64,000 bases of DNA from Nitrospiraceae bacterium (GCA_013140715.1 JABFSG010000016.1:1-64000); one strand, 5' to 3'. Shown: positions 27,325 to 37,141, counted from the first letter of the stretch. A program made the numbers and translations. Notes: generated by a model from the letters alone, not told the origin.

Positions 27325-30300
27325 TTGATCGTGACACCAAAACCTTCCTGCGAGTCCGCAAGACTCGAAGCACTCTATCACTACGAAATCCTCGACACAT
27401 TGTCAGATCCTGCATTTGACGATCTGGCTCGGCTAGCCTCATACGTCTGCCATACGCCGATCGCGGAGATCTCCTTCGTCGATGCTGAGCGCCAATGGTT
27501 CAAGTCCGTCGTGGGGCTTGACCACAAGGAAACACAGAGAAAAACGGCTTTCTGTTCCCATACCATTCTGGGAACCGACTTCTTCATTGTGGAAAATGCC
27601 GATACGGACGAGCGGTTTAAGGATTATCCCTGGGTGATCGGACCACCGGCATTGCGATTCTATACCGGGGTTCCGTTGATATCGCCGGATGGCTATGCGA
27701 TCGGGAGCCTCGCCGTCATGGATATGATCCCGCGGACCTTGTCCTCGGAGCAGAGGGCTTGCCTGCGCACCATCGCGAATCAAGTCATGGCCCAGCTGGA
27801 ACTCCGGCGACCTCCCCGGTTGGACAGTCGGCAGGAACGGGATCGCCGGAAAGAATCAGAAGACCAATTACAAAAAATACTGGAACGGACAGCCTATCAT
27901 GCCGGATCGGCATACTTTGCGGCGCTCGTCCAGGAGCTCGCGACTGCGACGGGAGTCAACCATGCCTTCTGCGCGAGGGTACTTCCCGGGGGGATCCGGG
28001 CACAGACGATAGCGCTGTGGAGTGGCGGGGCTGCTCAACCGAATTTCGATTACGATCTGGCAGGAACCCCCTGCGAGCAAGTCAGTGACGGTACACTGTG
28101 TCACTACCCGACCGGCGTGCAGACGCTCTTTCCAGACAGTACATTGCTGCAACAGATGGGCATCGAGTCCTATATGGGCGTTCCGCTTCTTGGATCGCGG
28201 GGAACACCGGTTGGCTGGATCTCCATTATGGGGGCCGGGACGATTCAAGCGCCCACTCGTGCAGAAGCCATTCTTCGGCTCTGCGGAGGGAGAGCCAGCA
28301 GCGAACTGGAACGGATGGAAGCGGAGGTTGCGCGACAGAAATCCCAACAGCTCCTGGAAAACATCGTCGAGAATATCCCTCTGGCCGTCTTCGTCAAGGA
28401 CCCCGAAGATGAGTTCCGTATTCGATTGTGGAACCAGGCAGCGGAATCCATCTTCGGAATTCCGCGCACGGACATGCTCGGGCGCAACGCCCATGACCTT
28501 TGGCCTAAGCAGCAGGCCGACTCCGACCTGACCAACGACCAGCGGTGTATCGCTGAGGGCGTCGCTCAGGATATCCTCGAAGAGCCCGGCATCAGTCAGA
28601 GACGCGGGGACATAGCGCTTCACACCCGCAAAGTTCCGTTTTTTGATGAGGCCGGGAGGGCCACCCATCTTCTCTCCCTCTGCGAGGACATTACGGATCG
28701 TAAACGGACCGAGGAGGAGCGGTCAAAGCAGGAATTGCTCATCAGCCTCATGTTGAGCACGGGCCCCGGCTGCATCAAACGCGTCGCAGCCGACGGCACC
28801 TTACTGCATATGAATCCGGCGGGGCTGGCGATGATCGAGGCCTGCCGGGAGGAAGATGCGATTGGCCTTTCGGTGTTCGACCTAGTGCTCCCCGAGCATC
28901 GCGCTGCGTTTATGAGCATGCATCAGGACGTGATCAGCGGAGCTTCGCGAATCCTCCAGTTCGAAATCCAAAGCCTCCAAGGCAACCGTAGGTGGATGGA
29001 GACCCATGCGGCCCCCTTCCGGAATCCCGTCACCGACAGCATGGAACATCTAGCGGTAACCCACGACATCACCGAGCGTAAACAGGCCGAAGAGGCACTG
29101 AAACAAAGCGAAGAGCGCTATCGGGTACTCTACGATGAGACTCCGACGATGTACTTCACGCTGGCCACGGACGGCACGGTGCGCTCTGTCAACCGTTTCG
29201 GATCGACGCAGCTCCTGTATCAGGCGGAAGAATTAATCGGACATTCCGTACTGGACATTTTTCACGAAGAGGATAGGGAGGCCGTTACCGCGAGTCTGTC
29301 GGAATGCCTCGCGACACCGGAGATGACGAGACACTGGGAGTTTCGAAAAGTACGGAAAGACGGGAGCATCATTTGGGTGCAGGAAACGGCCCATGTGAGT
29401 CGGTCGTCTTCCGGAGAGACAGTCGTATTGGTGACCTGCGAGGACGTCACTGCACGCAAGCGGACGGAACAGGCGCTGACGTTTTTTCGAACCTTGCTCG
29501 ACTACGTCGATGATTCCATCGAGATCATCGATCCCCACACCGGGCAATTCCTGGACGGCAATAAAGGGGCCGCGTCGAACCTCGGTTACACGCGCGACGA
29601 ACTCCTCACGCTGACCGTGCCTGACATCGACCCGTTGGTCACAGGGCCGGTCTTCGCAGGCCTGATGAAACAGTTGAAGGACACACCCGACCCGATGATC
29701 CTGGACAGCCTCCATCGGCGGAAAGACGGCACGACGTTTCCCGTCGAGGTGAGCGCGCAACTGATCCGTCTGGACAAAGACTATCTCGTCGCGATCGTGC
29801 GCGACAGCACCGAGCGGAAGCAGACGGAGCAGGCGTTGCGGCTTGCAAAATTCTCGATGGACCGGGCCGCTGACGCCGTATATTGGGTCACTGCGCGGGC
29901 CGAGATCTTGGATGTGAACGAGGCGGCCAGCCTGATGCTGGGCTACTCGAAAGAAGAATTGTGCGCCATGACCCTCCACGATCTGAATCCCGATTTTCCG
30001 GCGGATATGTGGCCAGGGCTTTGGGCCGAAACCAAACGGCGCAGGACCATGGTGATGGAGACGGTCCATCGGGCCAAGAATGGCCAGCTGATCCCCATCG
30101 AGGTGAGTGTCAACTTTCTGGCCTACGAAGGACAGGAATACCACTGTGCATTTGTGCGCGACATCTCTCTACGGAAGAAGGCTGAGGCCTTTGCAGAGGG
30201 TCAACGAATCGTGCTGGACCTGATCGCGAAGAATGCGCCGTTACCGGACATCCTATCTAGTCTTTGTTTGGAAATAGAGAAACAGAGCGACGGCATGCTC

Positions 30301-31827
30301 TGTTCAATTCTCCTCTTGGAGGGGGTGAAGCTGCGGCACGGCGCCGGGCCAAGCTTGCCTGACGAATACAATCGCGCGATTGACGGAATGACGATCGGCC
30401 CCTCGGCCGGCTCGTGCGGGACGGCTGCATACACGAACGAAACCGTGCTCGTCGGAGACATTGCCACCGATCCTTTCTGGGCCGACTATAAAGACCTGGC
30501 GTTGCGCCATGGATTGAAGACATGTTGGTCGACACCGATCCACGATGCAGCAGGAATCGTCCTGGGCACCTTTGCGGTCTATTATCGCACTCCTTCAATG
30601 CCATCTCCCGCACACCGTGAGTTAATCGCCACATCGGTCTATTTCGCGGGAATTGCCATCGAGCGCAATCTGGCGGAGGAGGCACTGCGGTCTAGCGAGG
30701 AACGGTTTCGCTTGGTGACCGAGGCGACTCAGGATATTTTATGGGATTGGGATTTGGTCACCAACGAACACTGGTGGAGCCCGAATGCCCGGGCGATGTT
30801 CGGGTACGATCCGAGCACGGAGCCTAGCATCGAAGCCTGGACGAAGCGGCTGCATCCTGAGGATCGGGACCGACTCCTTGCGCTGGTGAAGGATGTCTTG
30901 GCCTCGGACCTGCGCGCCTTTACAGAAGAGTATCGATTCCGTCTCGCGGACGGCTCCTATGGTCATTTCTACAATCGAGGACAGATCGTGCGCGACCCGT
31001 CAGGGAAGCCGACCCGCATGATCGGAGCCATGATCAACCTCACCATCCCAAAGCAGGCCTTTGCCTCTCTCCAAGAAGCCTATGGCCGGCTGCAGGCGAT
31101 GTCGAACGAACTACAGACGGTCGAGTCCAACGAACGCCGCCGGCTATCGCGGGAACTTCACGACGAGGTGGGCCAGCTTCTAGCCGCCCTAAAATTCGAT
31201 CTGGAATCCGTCAGGCGAAGAGGAATCGGCAAGAAAAAGTTATCGCCGACACAGGTCACAGAACGGCTCACCCGCGCACTGGAGACGACCGATCTCCTCT
31301 TTAGCCGTCTCCGGCAGATCGTGCGAGCCCTGCGCCCTCAGGTGCTCGAAGAACTGGGTTTGAAAGCGGCGCTGGAATCCTTGACCGCTGATGTGCAAGC
31401 CCGCACCAGCCTGTCATGCTCAGTGGTCATCGAGGGAGACGACCGTCAACCTGGCCTCTCGCCGACCCAGGAGACGGCACTCTATCGGATCGCCCAAGAA
31501 CTGCTGACCAACGTGATACGGCATGCTCAGGCCAAGACTGCATCCGTCAGTCTCACGGTAGGCTCGGATCACTGGATTCTCACCGTGGAGGATGACGGGA
31601 TCGGATTCGATCCCACAGCTCTGCCGCAGACCGGCGGGATCGGGCTTCGTGGGATACGGGAACGGGTTGAGATTCTTGGCGGACGTATCGACCTTACCTC
31701 ACAGCGAGGACAGGGGACATTGGCCGTCGTCTGGATTCCAGTTATGGCGGAACCGACTTCTCCTACCGCCCGCAAGCCCAGACTGACACCATCGACACGC
31801 CGACGCGGCCGAGAGCAAGCACTATGA
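27325..31827 (+). CDS. Multi-PAS/GAF sensor histidine kinase (HisKA_3)
   Basis: The 1500-residue protein has no membrane segments and so senses in the cytoplasm. In order it shows a GAF domain (about 20-165), a second GAF-like domain (190-330), five PAS domains (about 350-960, each ending in a DITERKQAEEAL-type motif), a third GAF (975-1110) and a sixth PAS (1125-1245). Then comes a HisKA_3 dimerisation domain with the phosphoacceptor His in LSRELHDEVGQ (near 1270) and a HATPase with DDGIGFDP and GGIGLRGIRERVE. That type pairs with NarL-family regulators, and the next gene is one, overlapping by four bases. Start is uncertain: TTG 27325 or GTG 27331. Ligands are unknown; many domains suggest integration of several signals. 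Confidence 0.93.
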   Translation: MIVTPKPSCESARLEALYHYEILDTLSDPAFDDLARLASYVCHTPIAEISFVDAERQWFKSVVGLDHKETQRKTAFCSHTILGTDFFIVENADTDERFKDYPWVIGPPALRFYTGVPLISPDGYAIGSLAVMDMIPRTLSSEQRACLRTIANQVMAQLELRRPPRLDSRQERDRRKESEDQLQKILERTAYHAGSAYFAALVQELATATGVNHAFCARVLPGGIRAQTIALWSGGAAQPNFDYDLAGTPCEQVSDGTLCHYPTGVQTLFPDSTLLQQMGIESYMGVPLLGSRGTPVGWISIMGAGTIQAPTRAEAILRLCGGRASSELERMEAEVARQKSQQLLENIVENIPLAVFVKDPEDEFRIRLWNQAAESIFGIPRTDMLGRNAHDLWPKQQADSDLTNDQRCIAEGVAQDILEEPGISQRRGDIALHTRKVPFFDEAGRATHLLSLCEDITDRKRTEEERSKQELLISLMLSTGPGCIKRVAADGTLLHMNPAGLAMIEACREEDAIGLSVFDLVLPEHRAAFMSMHQDVISGASRILQFEIQSLQGNRRWMETHAAPFRNPVTDSMEHLAVTHDITERKQAEEALKQSEERYRVLYDETPTMYFTLATDGTVRSVNRFGSTQLLYQAEELIGHSVLDIFHEEDREAVTASLSECLATPEMTRHWEFRKVRKDGSIIWVQETAHVSRSSSGETVVLVTCEDVTARKRTEQALTFFRTLLDYVDDSIEIIDPHTGQFLDGNKGAASNLGYTRDELLTLTVPDIDPLVTGPVFAGLMKQLKDTPDPMILDSLHRRKDGTTFPVEVSAQLIRLDKDYLVAIVRDSTERKQTEQALRLAKFSMDRAADAVYWVTARAEILDVNEAASLMLGYSKEELCAMTLHDLNPDFPADMWPGLWAETKRRRTMVMETVHRAKNGQLIPIEVSVNFLAYEGQEYHCAFVRDISLRKKAEAFAEGQRIVLDLIAKNAPLPDILSSLCLEIEKQSDGMLCSILLLEGVKLRHGAGPSLPDEYNRAIDGMTIGPSAGSCGTAAYTNETVLVGDIATDPFWADYKDLALRHGLKTCWSTPIHDAAGIVLGTFAVYYRTPSMPSPAHRELIATSVYFAGIAIERNLAEEALRSSEERFRLVTEATQDILWDWDLVTNEHWWSPNARAMFGYDPSTEPSIEAWTKRLHPEDRDRLLALVKDVLASDLRAFTEEYRFRLADGSYGHFYNRGQIVRDPSGKPTRMIGAMINLTIPKQAFASLQEAYGRLQAMSNELQTVESNERRRLSRELHDEVGQLLAALKFDLESVRRRGIGKKKLSPTQVTERLTRALETTDLLFSRLRQIVRALRPQVLEELGLKAALESLTADVQARTSLSCSVVIEGDDRQPGLSPTQETALYRIAQELLTNVIRHAQAKTASVSLTVGSDHWILTVEDDGIGFDPTALPQTGGIGLRGIRERVEILGGRIDLTSQRGQGTLAVVWIPVMAEPTSPTARKPRLTPSTRRRGREQAL

Positions 31828-32462
31828 CTAAATGCCGTTGTCTACTAGCGGACGATCATCCTATCGTGCGGCGCGGCATCCGGGATCTGCTCCAGATTGA
31901 ACAGGTCTGTTCGGAGATCCAGGAGGTGGGTAGTGGAGAGGCTGCGCTGACGGAAATCCGCCGTCAATCGTGGGATCTTTTGATTCTCGACGTCGCACTT
32001 CCCGACAAGCATGGCCTGGAAGTATTGAAAGAGGTCAAGCTGCTCCAGCCTCGACTACCCGTTCTGATGTTGAGTTTGTATCCCGAGAAGGAATTTGCAT
32101 TGCGCGCGATCAAGGCTGGCGCATCCGGATACCTCACGAAAGACCGCGCACCGTCTGAATTGATGGCTGCGGTGAAACGGGTGCTGCGGGGCGGCCGCTA
32201 CATCACCGAAGATCTGGCCGAACAGCTGGCGGTTATGGTGGAATCGGGAAAAGACGAACCGCTTCACTCCAGCCTCTCCGACCGCGAGATGCAGGTACTG
32301 CGCCTGCTGGGAAAGGGCAAGACCGCATCTGCAATCGCCAAAGATCTCTGTCTTTCTATCAAGACGATCAGCACCTACCGCTCACGCATCCTCCACAAGC
32401 TCTCCTGCAGGACGACCGGCGAACTCATGCGTTATGCGATCGAACAACGCTTGATCGACTGA
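31824..32462 (+). CDS. NarL/FixJ-family response regulator
   Basis: The 212-residue protein has a receiver domain with acidic pair DD at 10-11, phosphoacceptor Asp56 (LLILDVALPD) and Lys106 (YLTKD), then a LuxR-type helix-turn-helix (LSDREMQVLRLLGKGKTASA). It overlaps the large kinase gene by ATGA and is its likely partner. The DNA targets are unknown. Confidence 0.95.
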   Translation: MTKCRCLLADDHPIVRRGIRDLLQIEQVCSEIQEVGSGEAALTEIRRQSWDLLILDVALPDKHGLEVLKEVKLLQPRLPVLMLSLYPEKEFALRAIKAGASGYLTKDRAPSELMAAVKRVLRGGRYITEDLAEQLAVMVESGKDEPLHSSLSDREMQVLRLLGKGKTASAIAKDLCLSIKTISTYRSRILHKLSCRTTGELMRYAIEQRLID

Positions 32463-32489
32463 CCTCCTCCCGCTCAGAACGTAACTACT

Positions 32490-32536
32490 CAGGTATTCAG
32501 GCTGAAGTTGGTTTCTGCCCCGAAAGGCCTTCAACC
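32490..32536. repeat. REP-like dispersed repeat, copy A
   Basis: CAGGTATTCAGGCTGAAG, a TTGGTTTCTGCCCC middle and GCCTTCAACC. The same unit occurs inverted at 34997-35042, with only a few substitutions. GCTGAAG and CCTTCA form a stem of a hairpin with about 25 bases between. It lies in the 218-base space after the response regulator. Confidence 0.7.
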
Positions 32537-32680
32537 GATCTACCCGAGCGGTGCTGTCAGAGAAACACCGACAACACATTCGGAGTTTATCCGATACGTT
32601 CATACAGCCGATAGGTCGATACTATACAAAGAGTGTCAATGCCGTCCGTTCGAGAAGTCAATCCTTGGAGAGGATGATCT

Positions 32681-33352
32681 GTGGCACGCCGGTCTCCAAT
32701 TCGAGTGCTGTTGGTCGATGACCATAGCTTGGTCAGAATCGGCATCAGGGAACAACTGGCGGGTTGCCAGGATTTTTCTGTCGTCGGCGAGGCTGCGTCC
32801 GTCAAACAAGCGGTCGAACTTGCCCACAGTCTCACCCCTCAGGTCGTGATGCTGGATCTGAACCTTCCCGACGGGTCCGGGATTCAGGCCTGTCGCCGAA
32901 TCCTCGCCGATGCACCGGACATGCGCGTGCTGATCATGACAATCTGCGACGATTCGGCAGCGGTGCGTGCGGCCATAGCGGCTGGCGCCCATGGATACGC
33001 GCTCAAGGACATCAGACCGGACATGCTGGTAGAGGCGGTGCGGACGGTCGCGACCGGGATCTCGTTCTTTCATCCCCGTTCGATGTGCGCAGTTCTGTCC
33101 GCTTCCTCTGCGGTTTCCGATCCGGAAGCACTCTATGGGCTGGGGGAGCTTTCCCGGCAAGAACAACGGATTCTTCCGTTGCTGGGGGAAGGCAAGACTA
33201 ATAAAGAGATCGGCTTCGTACTAGCTCTCTCTGAAAAGACCGTCAAGAACTACCTGTCAAATATGTTTAGAAAATTGAAGATTTCGCGTCGCACACAAGC
33301 CGTGACACTATACCAGCGACAGCAGCAGCGTTGCGACCTTTTGAATGTCTGA
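32681..33352 (+). CDS. NarL/FixJ-family response regulator
   Basis: The 223-residue product starts at GTG 32681. The receiver domain has acidic DD at 13-14, phosphoacceptor Asp59 (VVMLDLNLPDGSG) and Lys (ALKDIRP), then a LuxR-type DNA-binding domain (LSRQEQRILPLLGEGKTNKE) with the recognition helix SEKTVKNYLSNMFRKL. No kinase follows directly, so its partner may be the kinase upstream or one elsewhere. A single-domain receiver protein lies just downstream. Confidence 0.92.
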   Translation: MARRSPIRVLLVDDHSLVRIGIREQLAGCQDFSVVGEAASVKQAVELAHSLTPQVVMLDLNLPDGSGIQACRRILADAPDMRVLIMTICDDSAAVRAAIAAGAHGYALKDIRPDMLVEAVRTVATGISFFHPRSMCAVLSASSAVSDPEALYGLGELSRQEQRILPLLGEGKTNKEIGFVLALSEKTVKNYLSNMFRKLKISRRTQAVTLYQRQQQRCDLLNV

Positions 33353-33367
33353 CTCTGAGCGTAACGC

Positions 33368-33751
33368 ATGAGCAAAGACACACCGTTGATTCTGGTCGTC
33401 GATGACGATGTTCAAGCTGGGAAATGGACGCGGACTCTTCTGGAAGTGGAAGGAGGGTACGAGGCTCTTGAGGCGAAAGACGGGAACGAAGCTCTTGCTC
33501 TGTCTACCCTCCATCAACCGGATCTGGCCGTGATAGATGTTCACATACCGGGGGAGGAAGGCCTAGAAGCGATCCTGTTGATGAGGAGACACTATTTACG
33601 CGTCAAGATTCTCGCCATCTCTGGCCATTTCCACGAGGGTGACGATGCGGGCAGAATAGCGAAATCTTTCGGAGCCAACGCGATACTATCGAGACCGTTC
33701 AGCACAGAGGAGTTATTGAACCACATAGAGACCCTCCTGAAAACTGACTAG
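33368..33751 (+). CDS. Single-domain response regulator (receiver only)
   Basis: The 127-residue protein is a lone receiver domain with VDDDVQAG (acidic residues), phosphoacceptor Asp57 in AVIDVHIPGEEG and the switch Ser/Thr in LAISGHFHEG. There is no output domain. Such proteins often shuttle phosphoryl groups or control a partner by binding. It starts 15 bases past the previous regulator and is probably co-transcribed. Confidence 0.9.
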   Translation: MSKDTPLILVVDDDVQAGKWTRTLLEVEGGYEALEAKDGNEALALSTLHQPDLAVIDVHIPGEEGLEAILLMRRHYLRVKILAISGHFHEGDDAGRIAKSFGANAILSRPFSTEELLNHIETLLKTD

Positions 33752-33841
33752 CCGTTCGCCGTCGTAAAACGGTCAATGTCGGACAGTCTCCCACAGCATA
33801 CATGGCTGCCTGAGTCATTCTCCCTTACCGACAGCGTTGGC

Positions 33842-34975
33842 TTATGGGGTCGAGACTGGCGCATCTCTTGGCTCATCCTGATCATTCGCAGCGATAGCCG
33901 ACGTCACCTCACTTATCTGATAGTAGCAGAAGCCTTCGTGTTCGATAAGTTTCTTCGCGATCACCCCTGCGGCTGCTTCAAGGGTGGCAGCGAGCGTCTC
34001 GTTTTGGGTACTGAAGACACTTCCACCGCGCACCGCTTTCCCCACGAGCGAAGTCACAGCGGCCTCTGCGCGCAAGGCGTCACGGGTCACTCGGGCCAAG
34101 GCCTCTAGGGGGATGGTCGGATGATCGGCATCGAATTCAGGGTAGGGCGATTCCTGGAAGCTCCCTCCCACTTGTAATGCAGTGGCGCCATGTACGGCCG
34201 GTACGCGAAAGGCCGTGTCGAAGAAGGCTTCCAGAAAAATGCGGGTGAGATCGGCGCTGACACGTTGGGAGTCGACTGTGCCGGCTGAGATACGCAGTGA
34301 TTTGGCAGGACTCACCTCTATTTCAGCCGAGAGCCCCGGAAACAACAAAATGTTGCCGCTTCGATCGACAAATCCTTTCGAGACGACTTTAACGATCCCG
34401 CGAAGGCTGCTTCCTGTGGAAGCCGATCTCGCTGTGAAGCTGAGGTCGCCAAAGTAAGCTTTGTTATAGGTCAGCAGCGTCCGAGCGAATCGGGAGGAGT
34501 CCTGCTCGAGTTGATCCTCATCCAGACCCAGATGCCCATGCCATCGTCTGGCCGTGTCGATCACCTGCGTGAGTTTATCCAGGTCTATGCGCGCAGTCTC
34601 GTCGTTCGCCATTTCAATGAGAATATCGGAAAGGATGGAGAGGGAGGTTCCCTTTTCATGATGCCGTCGGCGAATCGCATCGATAACGATCCCCAGGGGA
34701 CGGACACTCGTCGCATGCGCCTCCAGGGAATCCGGGGATGGAGATTCGAACGAGGCGCCGGAATCACGGGGCTCGCTCAGCGGTTCGTCATGGGCTTGCT
34801 TGGTGCAAGCCAGAAATTTCGCCGCCAGTTCTTTCTTGTCAGCCAGCTTCTGGCGGAAGTCTCCGCGATGGAGATCGAGTTGCCTGCGAAGCTCCAGGAC
34901 CGAAGAGCTGCAACCGGCTTGTAGGAACAGAATGGCCAGCAGGGGAAACAGGAAATGGGGTAATCGGTTCATCAT
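33842..34975 (-). CDS. Hypothetical lipoprotein
   Basis: The 377-residue protein has a signal peptide ending in a lipobox (FLQAGCSSS, Cys22), so the mature protein is lipid-anchored. The N-terminal mature part is a charged predicted helix (ELRRQLDLHRGDFRQKLADK). The middle and C-terminal parts are globular, with SLRGIVKVVSKGFVDRSGNI. I recognise no family. It sits between the response-regulator cluster and the YqhA gene, on the minus strand, so it is not co-transcribed with the plus-strand regulators. Confidence 0.7.
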   Translation of the reverse strand: MMNRLPHFLFPLLAILFLQAGCSSSVLELRRQLDLHRGDFRQKLADKKELAAKFLACTKQAHDEPLSEPRDSGASFESPSPDSLEAHATSVRPLGIVIDAIRRRHHEKGTSLSILSDILIEMANDETARIDLDKLTQVIDTARRWHGHLGLDEDQLEQDSSRFARTLLTYNKAYFGDLSFTARSASTGSSLRGIVKVVSKGFVDRSGNILLFPGLSAEIEVSPAKSLRISAGTVDSQRVSADLTRIFLEAFFDTAFRVPAVHGATALQVGGSFQESPYPEFDADHPTIPLEALARVTRDALRAEAAVTSLVGKAVRGGSVFSTQNETLAATLEAAAGVIAKKLIEHEGFCYYQISEVTSAIAANDQDEPRDAPVSTP

Positions 34976-34996
34976 TGCCTCCTGTCAGGCGGACTA

Positions 34997-35042
34997 GGCT
35001 GAAGGCTGTTAGGAGCAGAAACCACCTTCAGCCTGAATACCT
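34997..35042. repeat. REP-like dispersed repeat, copy B (inverted)
   Basis: GGCTGAAGG (34997-35005) pairs perfectly with CCTTCAGCC (35025-35033). The reverse complement of the unit reads almost the same as copy A at 32490-32536. It lies between the YqhA and lipoprotein genes and may serve as terminator or as a dispersed repeat. Confidence 0.75.
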
Positions 35043-35060
35043 GGGCATCGGCACATTGGG

Positions 35061-35624
35061 TCAGTGCTTGCGTTCTTTCTGCATGATCTTGTCGGTCCAG
35101 GCCAACAGAATGGCGGATCCAATGAAGGTCATGTGGATAAAGATCTTCCACTTGATGTGCTCGAGATCTTCATTCGCAATGTTGACGAACGATTTCAGGA
35201 GATGAATGCTGGAAATGCCGATCAACGAGGCGGCAAGTTTAATTTTAATGGTGCCAGGGTCGATATGAGTAAGCCAGTCCGGTCGATCGGGATGCCCCTC
35301 TAAGTCCAGCTTACTCACGAAGGTGGCATAGCCGCCAATGATCACCATCGTGAGCAAGTTCGCCACCATTGTGACATCGATCAGCCCCAGGACGCCCAGC
35401 ATGAAGACGGTCTCTTGTTGCTGATTGACGTGCCAAACCATCTCCCACAGTTCGACGAGAAATTTATACGCGTACAGCAACTCAGCCACGATGAGGCCGC
35501 CATAGAGTGGCGCCTGAATCCACCGGCTGGCGAACACGATCGTTTCAAATACGTGCTCGACGCGGCTGCCAGGAGAGTGGGGCTGTTTCAAGGCGGCGGT
35601 TTCTGAAAAATTGGAATGACTCAC
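35061..35624 (-). CDS. YqhA-family (UPF0114) membrane protein
   Basis: The 187-residue protein has three to four membrane helices, and the family pattern is clear: FASRWIQAPLYGGLIVAEL, VFMLGVLGLIDVTMVANLL and VKIKLAASLIGISSIHLLK-like (IKIKLAASLIGISSIHLLKS), ending in a helix before a Lys/Arg-rich tail. YqhA members are small inner-membrane proteins of unknown function, linked by some data to electron transfer or stress. No obvious partner gene is adjacent. Confidence 0.88.
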   Translation of the reverse strand: MSHSNFSETAALKQPHSPGSRVEHVFETIVFASRWIQAPLYGGLIVAELLYAYKFLVELWEMVWHVNQQQETVFMLGVLGLIDVTMVANLLTMVIIGGYATFVSKLDLEGHPDRPDWLTHIDPGTIKIKLAASLIGISSIHLLKSFVNIANEDLEHIKWKIFIHMTFIGSAILLAWTDKIMQKERKH

Positions 35625-35723
35625 GGCCCGTTATCCTAGTCGGCAAGGGAACGAGCTGTCAATTCACGCGCCGGCATTCAAGTCGCGGGAGATGCGCAGG
35701 ATCCGCGTGAGTCATCGGTTGGA

Positions 35724-36371
35724 CTATTCCACCAAATGACGGTCGAAGGCGTACCGAATGAGTTCAGCGGTGGTCTCAAGCTGCAACTTGTCCAGAAGAC
35801 GGGCCCGATAGGTACTGACGGTCTTCACGCTGAGAGTGAGGAACTGTGCAATGTGTTTGATCGACCGGCCCTGCGCGAGCAGAACAAGAACTTCAAACTC
35901 TCTCTCAGACAATGGCGCATGCTCTGGACCGTCAGAACTCTTCTCCAGACTATCAGCCATCTGCCCTTCGATGGAGGATGTGACGTACCGATGGCCGGTC
36001 AGAACCTGCTTGACTGCCCTGGCCAGCTCTTCCGGTGCAGTGTGTTTGGTGAGATAGGCCATAGCTCCGGCACGAAAGGCACAAACGGCATATTGTTCCT
36101 CCGGGTGCAGGCTCAACACCATCAGAGGGAGCTTGGGCGCTGTTCTGTGTAGCTCTTGAAGGAGTTCCAATCCGCTCTGGTCGGGAAGACTGATATCCAC
36201 GATCGCCAGATCCCACGACCCCCGCCGCACTTCAGCGATCCCCTCCCGCGCAGTCTCCACTTCGCCGATCTCAACGTACAGGAAATTCTCCTCGAGAATC
36301 TGCTTCACGCCCCGACGCACGATCTCGTGATCGTCGATGATGAGAACTTTTAGCGACTCTGTCGCAATCAT
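35724..36371 (-). CDS. NarL/FixJ-family response regulator
   Basis: The product is 215 residues from the ATG at 36371, which overlaps the kinase stop as ATGA; an ATG four codons upstream (36383) is also open. The receiver domain has acidic DD, phosphoacceptor Asp in AIVDISLPDQSG and Lys in YLTKHTAP, then a LuxR-type helix-turn-helix (LSEREFEVLVLLAQGRSIKH). It is the third gene of a minus-strand kinase, kinase, regulator operon. Its targets are unknown. Confidence 0.93.
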   Translation of the reverse strand: MIATESLKVLIIDDHEIVRRGVKQILEENFLYVEIGEVETAREGIAEVRRGSWDLAIVDISLPDQSGLELLQELHRTAPKLPLMVLSLHPEEQYAVCAFRAGAMAYLTKHTAPEELARAVKQVLTGHRYVTSSIEGQMADSLEKSSDGPEHAPLSEREFEVLVLLAQGRSIKHIAQFLTLSVKTVSTYRARLLDKLQLETTAELIRYAFDRHLVE

Positions 36372-37141
36372 GAGATGAAACACTCCGTAACCGGCACGGA
36401 GACGCCAGCCGTGGTTCCGACCCCGGAGCTGCCTAGGATATGAAAGTGGCCGCCTATGAGGGATGCTCGTTCCTGTATTCCTCGAAGCCCAAAGGAGTCC
36501 GGCCTGTCCACCCTCTCGCGAATGAGGCCTTTCCCGTTGTCTGTTACTTCCAATCTGACATAGCCGTCACTCTGATAAAGCCGAATGCGCACCAGTGAGG
36601 CGGCAGCATGACGCATCACATTGGTCAGCAATTCCTGCGCGATTCGAAACAAGGCAGTAGCGGCTTCGGAAAGCAAAGTGGTGGACGACAACGCCGGGTC
36701 CACATCGATGGTGCAACGAGCGCCCGTTCGAATCTGAAACGTCGTAGCGAGAGTTTCCAACGCCGGAACCAGGCCAAGATCGTCCAACATCGCAGGGCGC
36801 AGAGCTGCCGTTGTTGCGCGAAGGGACCTCAAGAGTGCGTCGACCGATCCAGACATGGTACGGGCTTTGTCCTGTAGCTCCATGCCGTCCGTTGGAAAAG
36901 GCGATTGCGCCAGCTTCCTGCCAAACCAAGCCAGATCGAACTTTAGGCCGGTTAGGGCCTGTCCGAATTCGTCGTGCAACTCCCGTGCGATCCTACGCCG
37001 CTCCTCCTCTACCGCCTTCTGAGCCAAGCGAGCGGCCTGCTTCAAAGAAGCTATTGAGTCGGCTTGGTTGCTCCTGCCCCTCCCTCGACCGAGAAGGTTC
37101 GAGGATGAGGCCGCAATGCGATAGGTGCGTGAGTGTTTCAT
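36368..37141 (-). CDS. HisKA_3 histidine kinase
   Basis: The 257-residue protein has a short N-terminal charged region, then the HisKA_3 motif RRIARELHDEFGQALTGLKF with the phosphoacceptor His near 56, and a HATPase domain with DNGKGL and FGLRGIQERASLIGG. No sensory domain is present, so the input may come through a partner. Its stop overlaps the regulator's ATG and its start overlaps the upstream kinase's stop, each by four bases, so the three are translationally linked. Confidence 0.92.
   Translation of the reverse strand: MKHSRTYRIAASSSNLLGRGRGRSNQADSIASLKQAARLAQKAVEEERRRIARELHDEFGQALTGLKFDLAWFGRKLAQSPFPTDGMELQDKARTMSGSVDALLRSLRATTAALRPAMLDDLGLVPALETLATTFQIRTGARCTIDVDPALSSTTLLSEAATALFRIAQELLTNVMRHAAASLVRIRLYQSDGYVRLEVTDNGKGLIRERVDRPDSFGLRGIQERASLIGGHFHILGSSGVGTTAGVSVPVTECFIS

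Noticed and set aside
29233-30144. Long minus-strand frame inside the sensor kinase
   Set aside because: It is a shadow of the kinase gene with no ribosome site or domain match.
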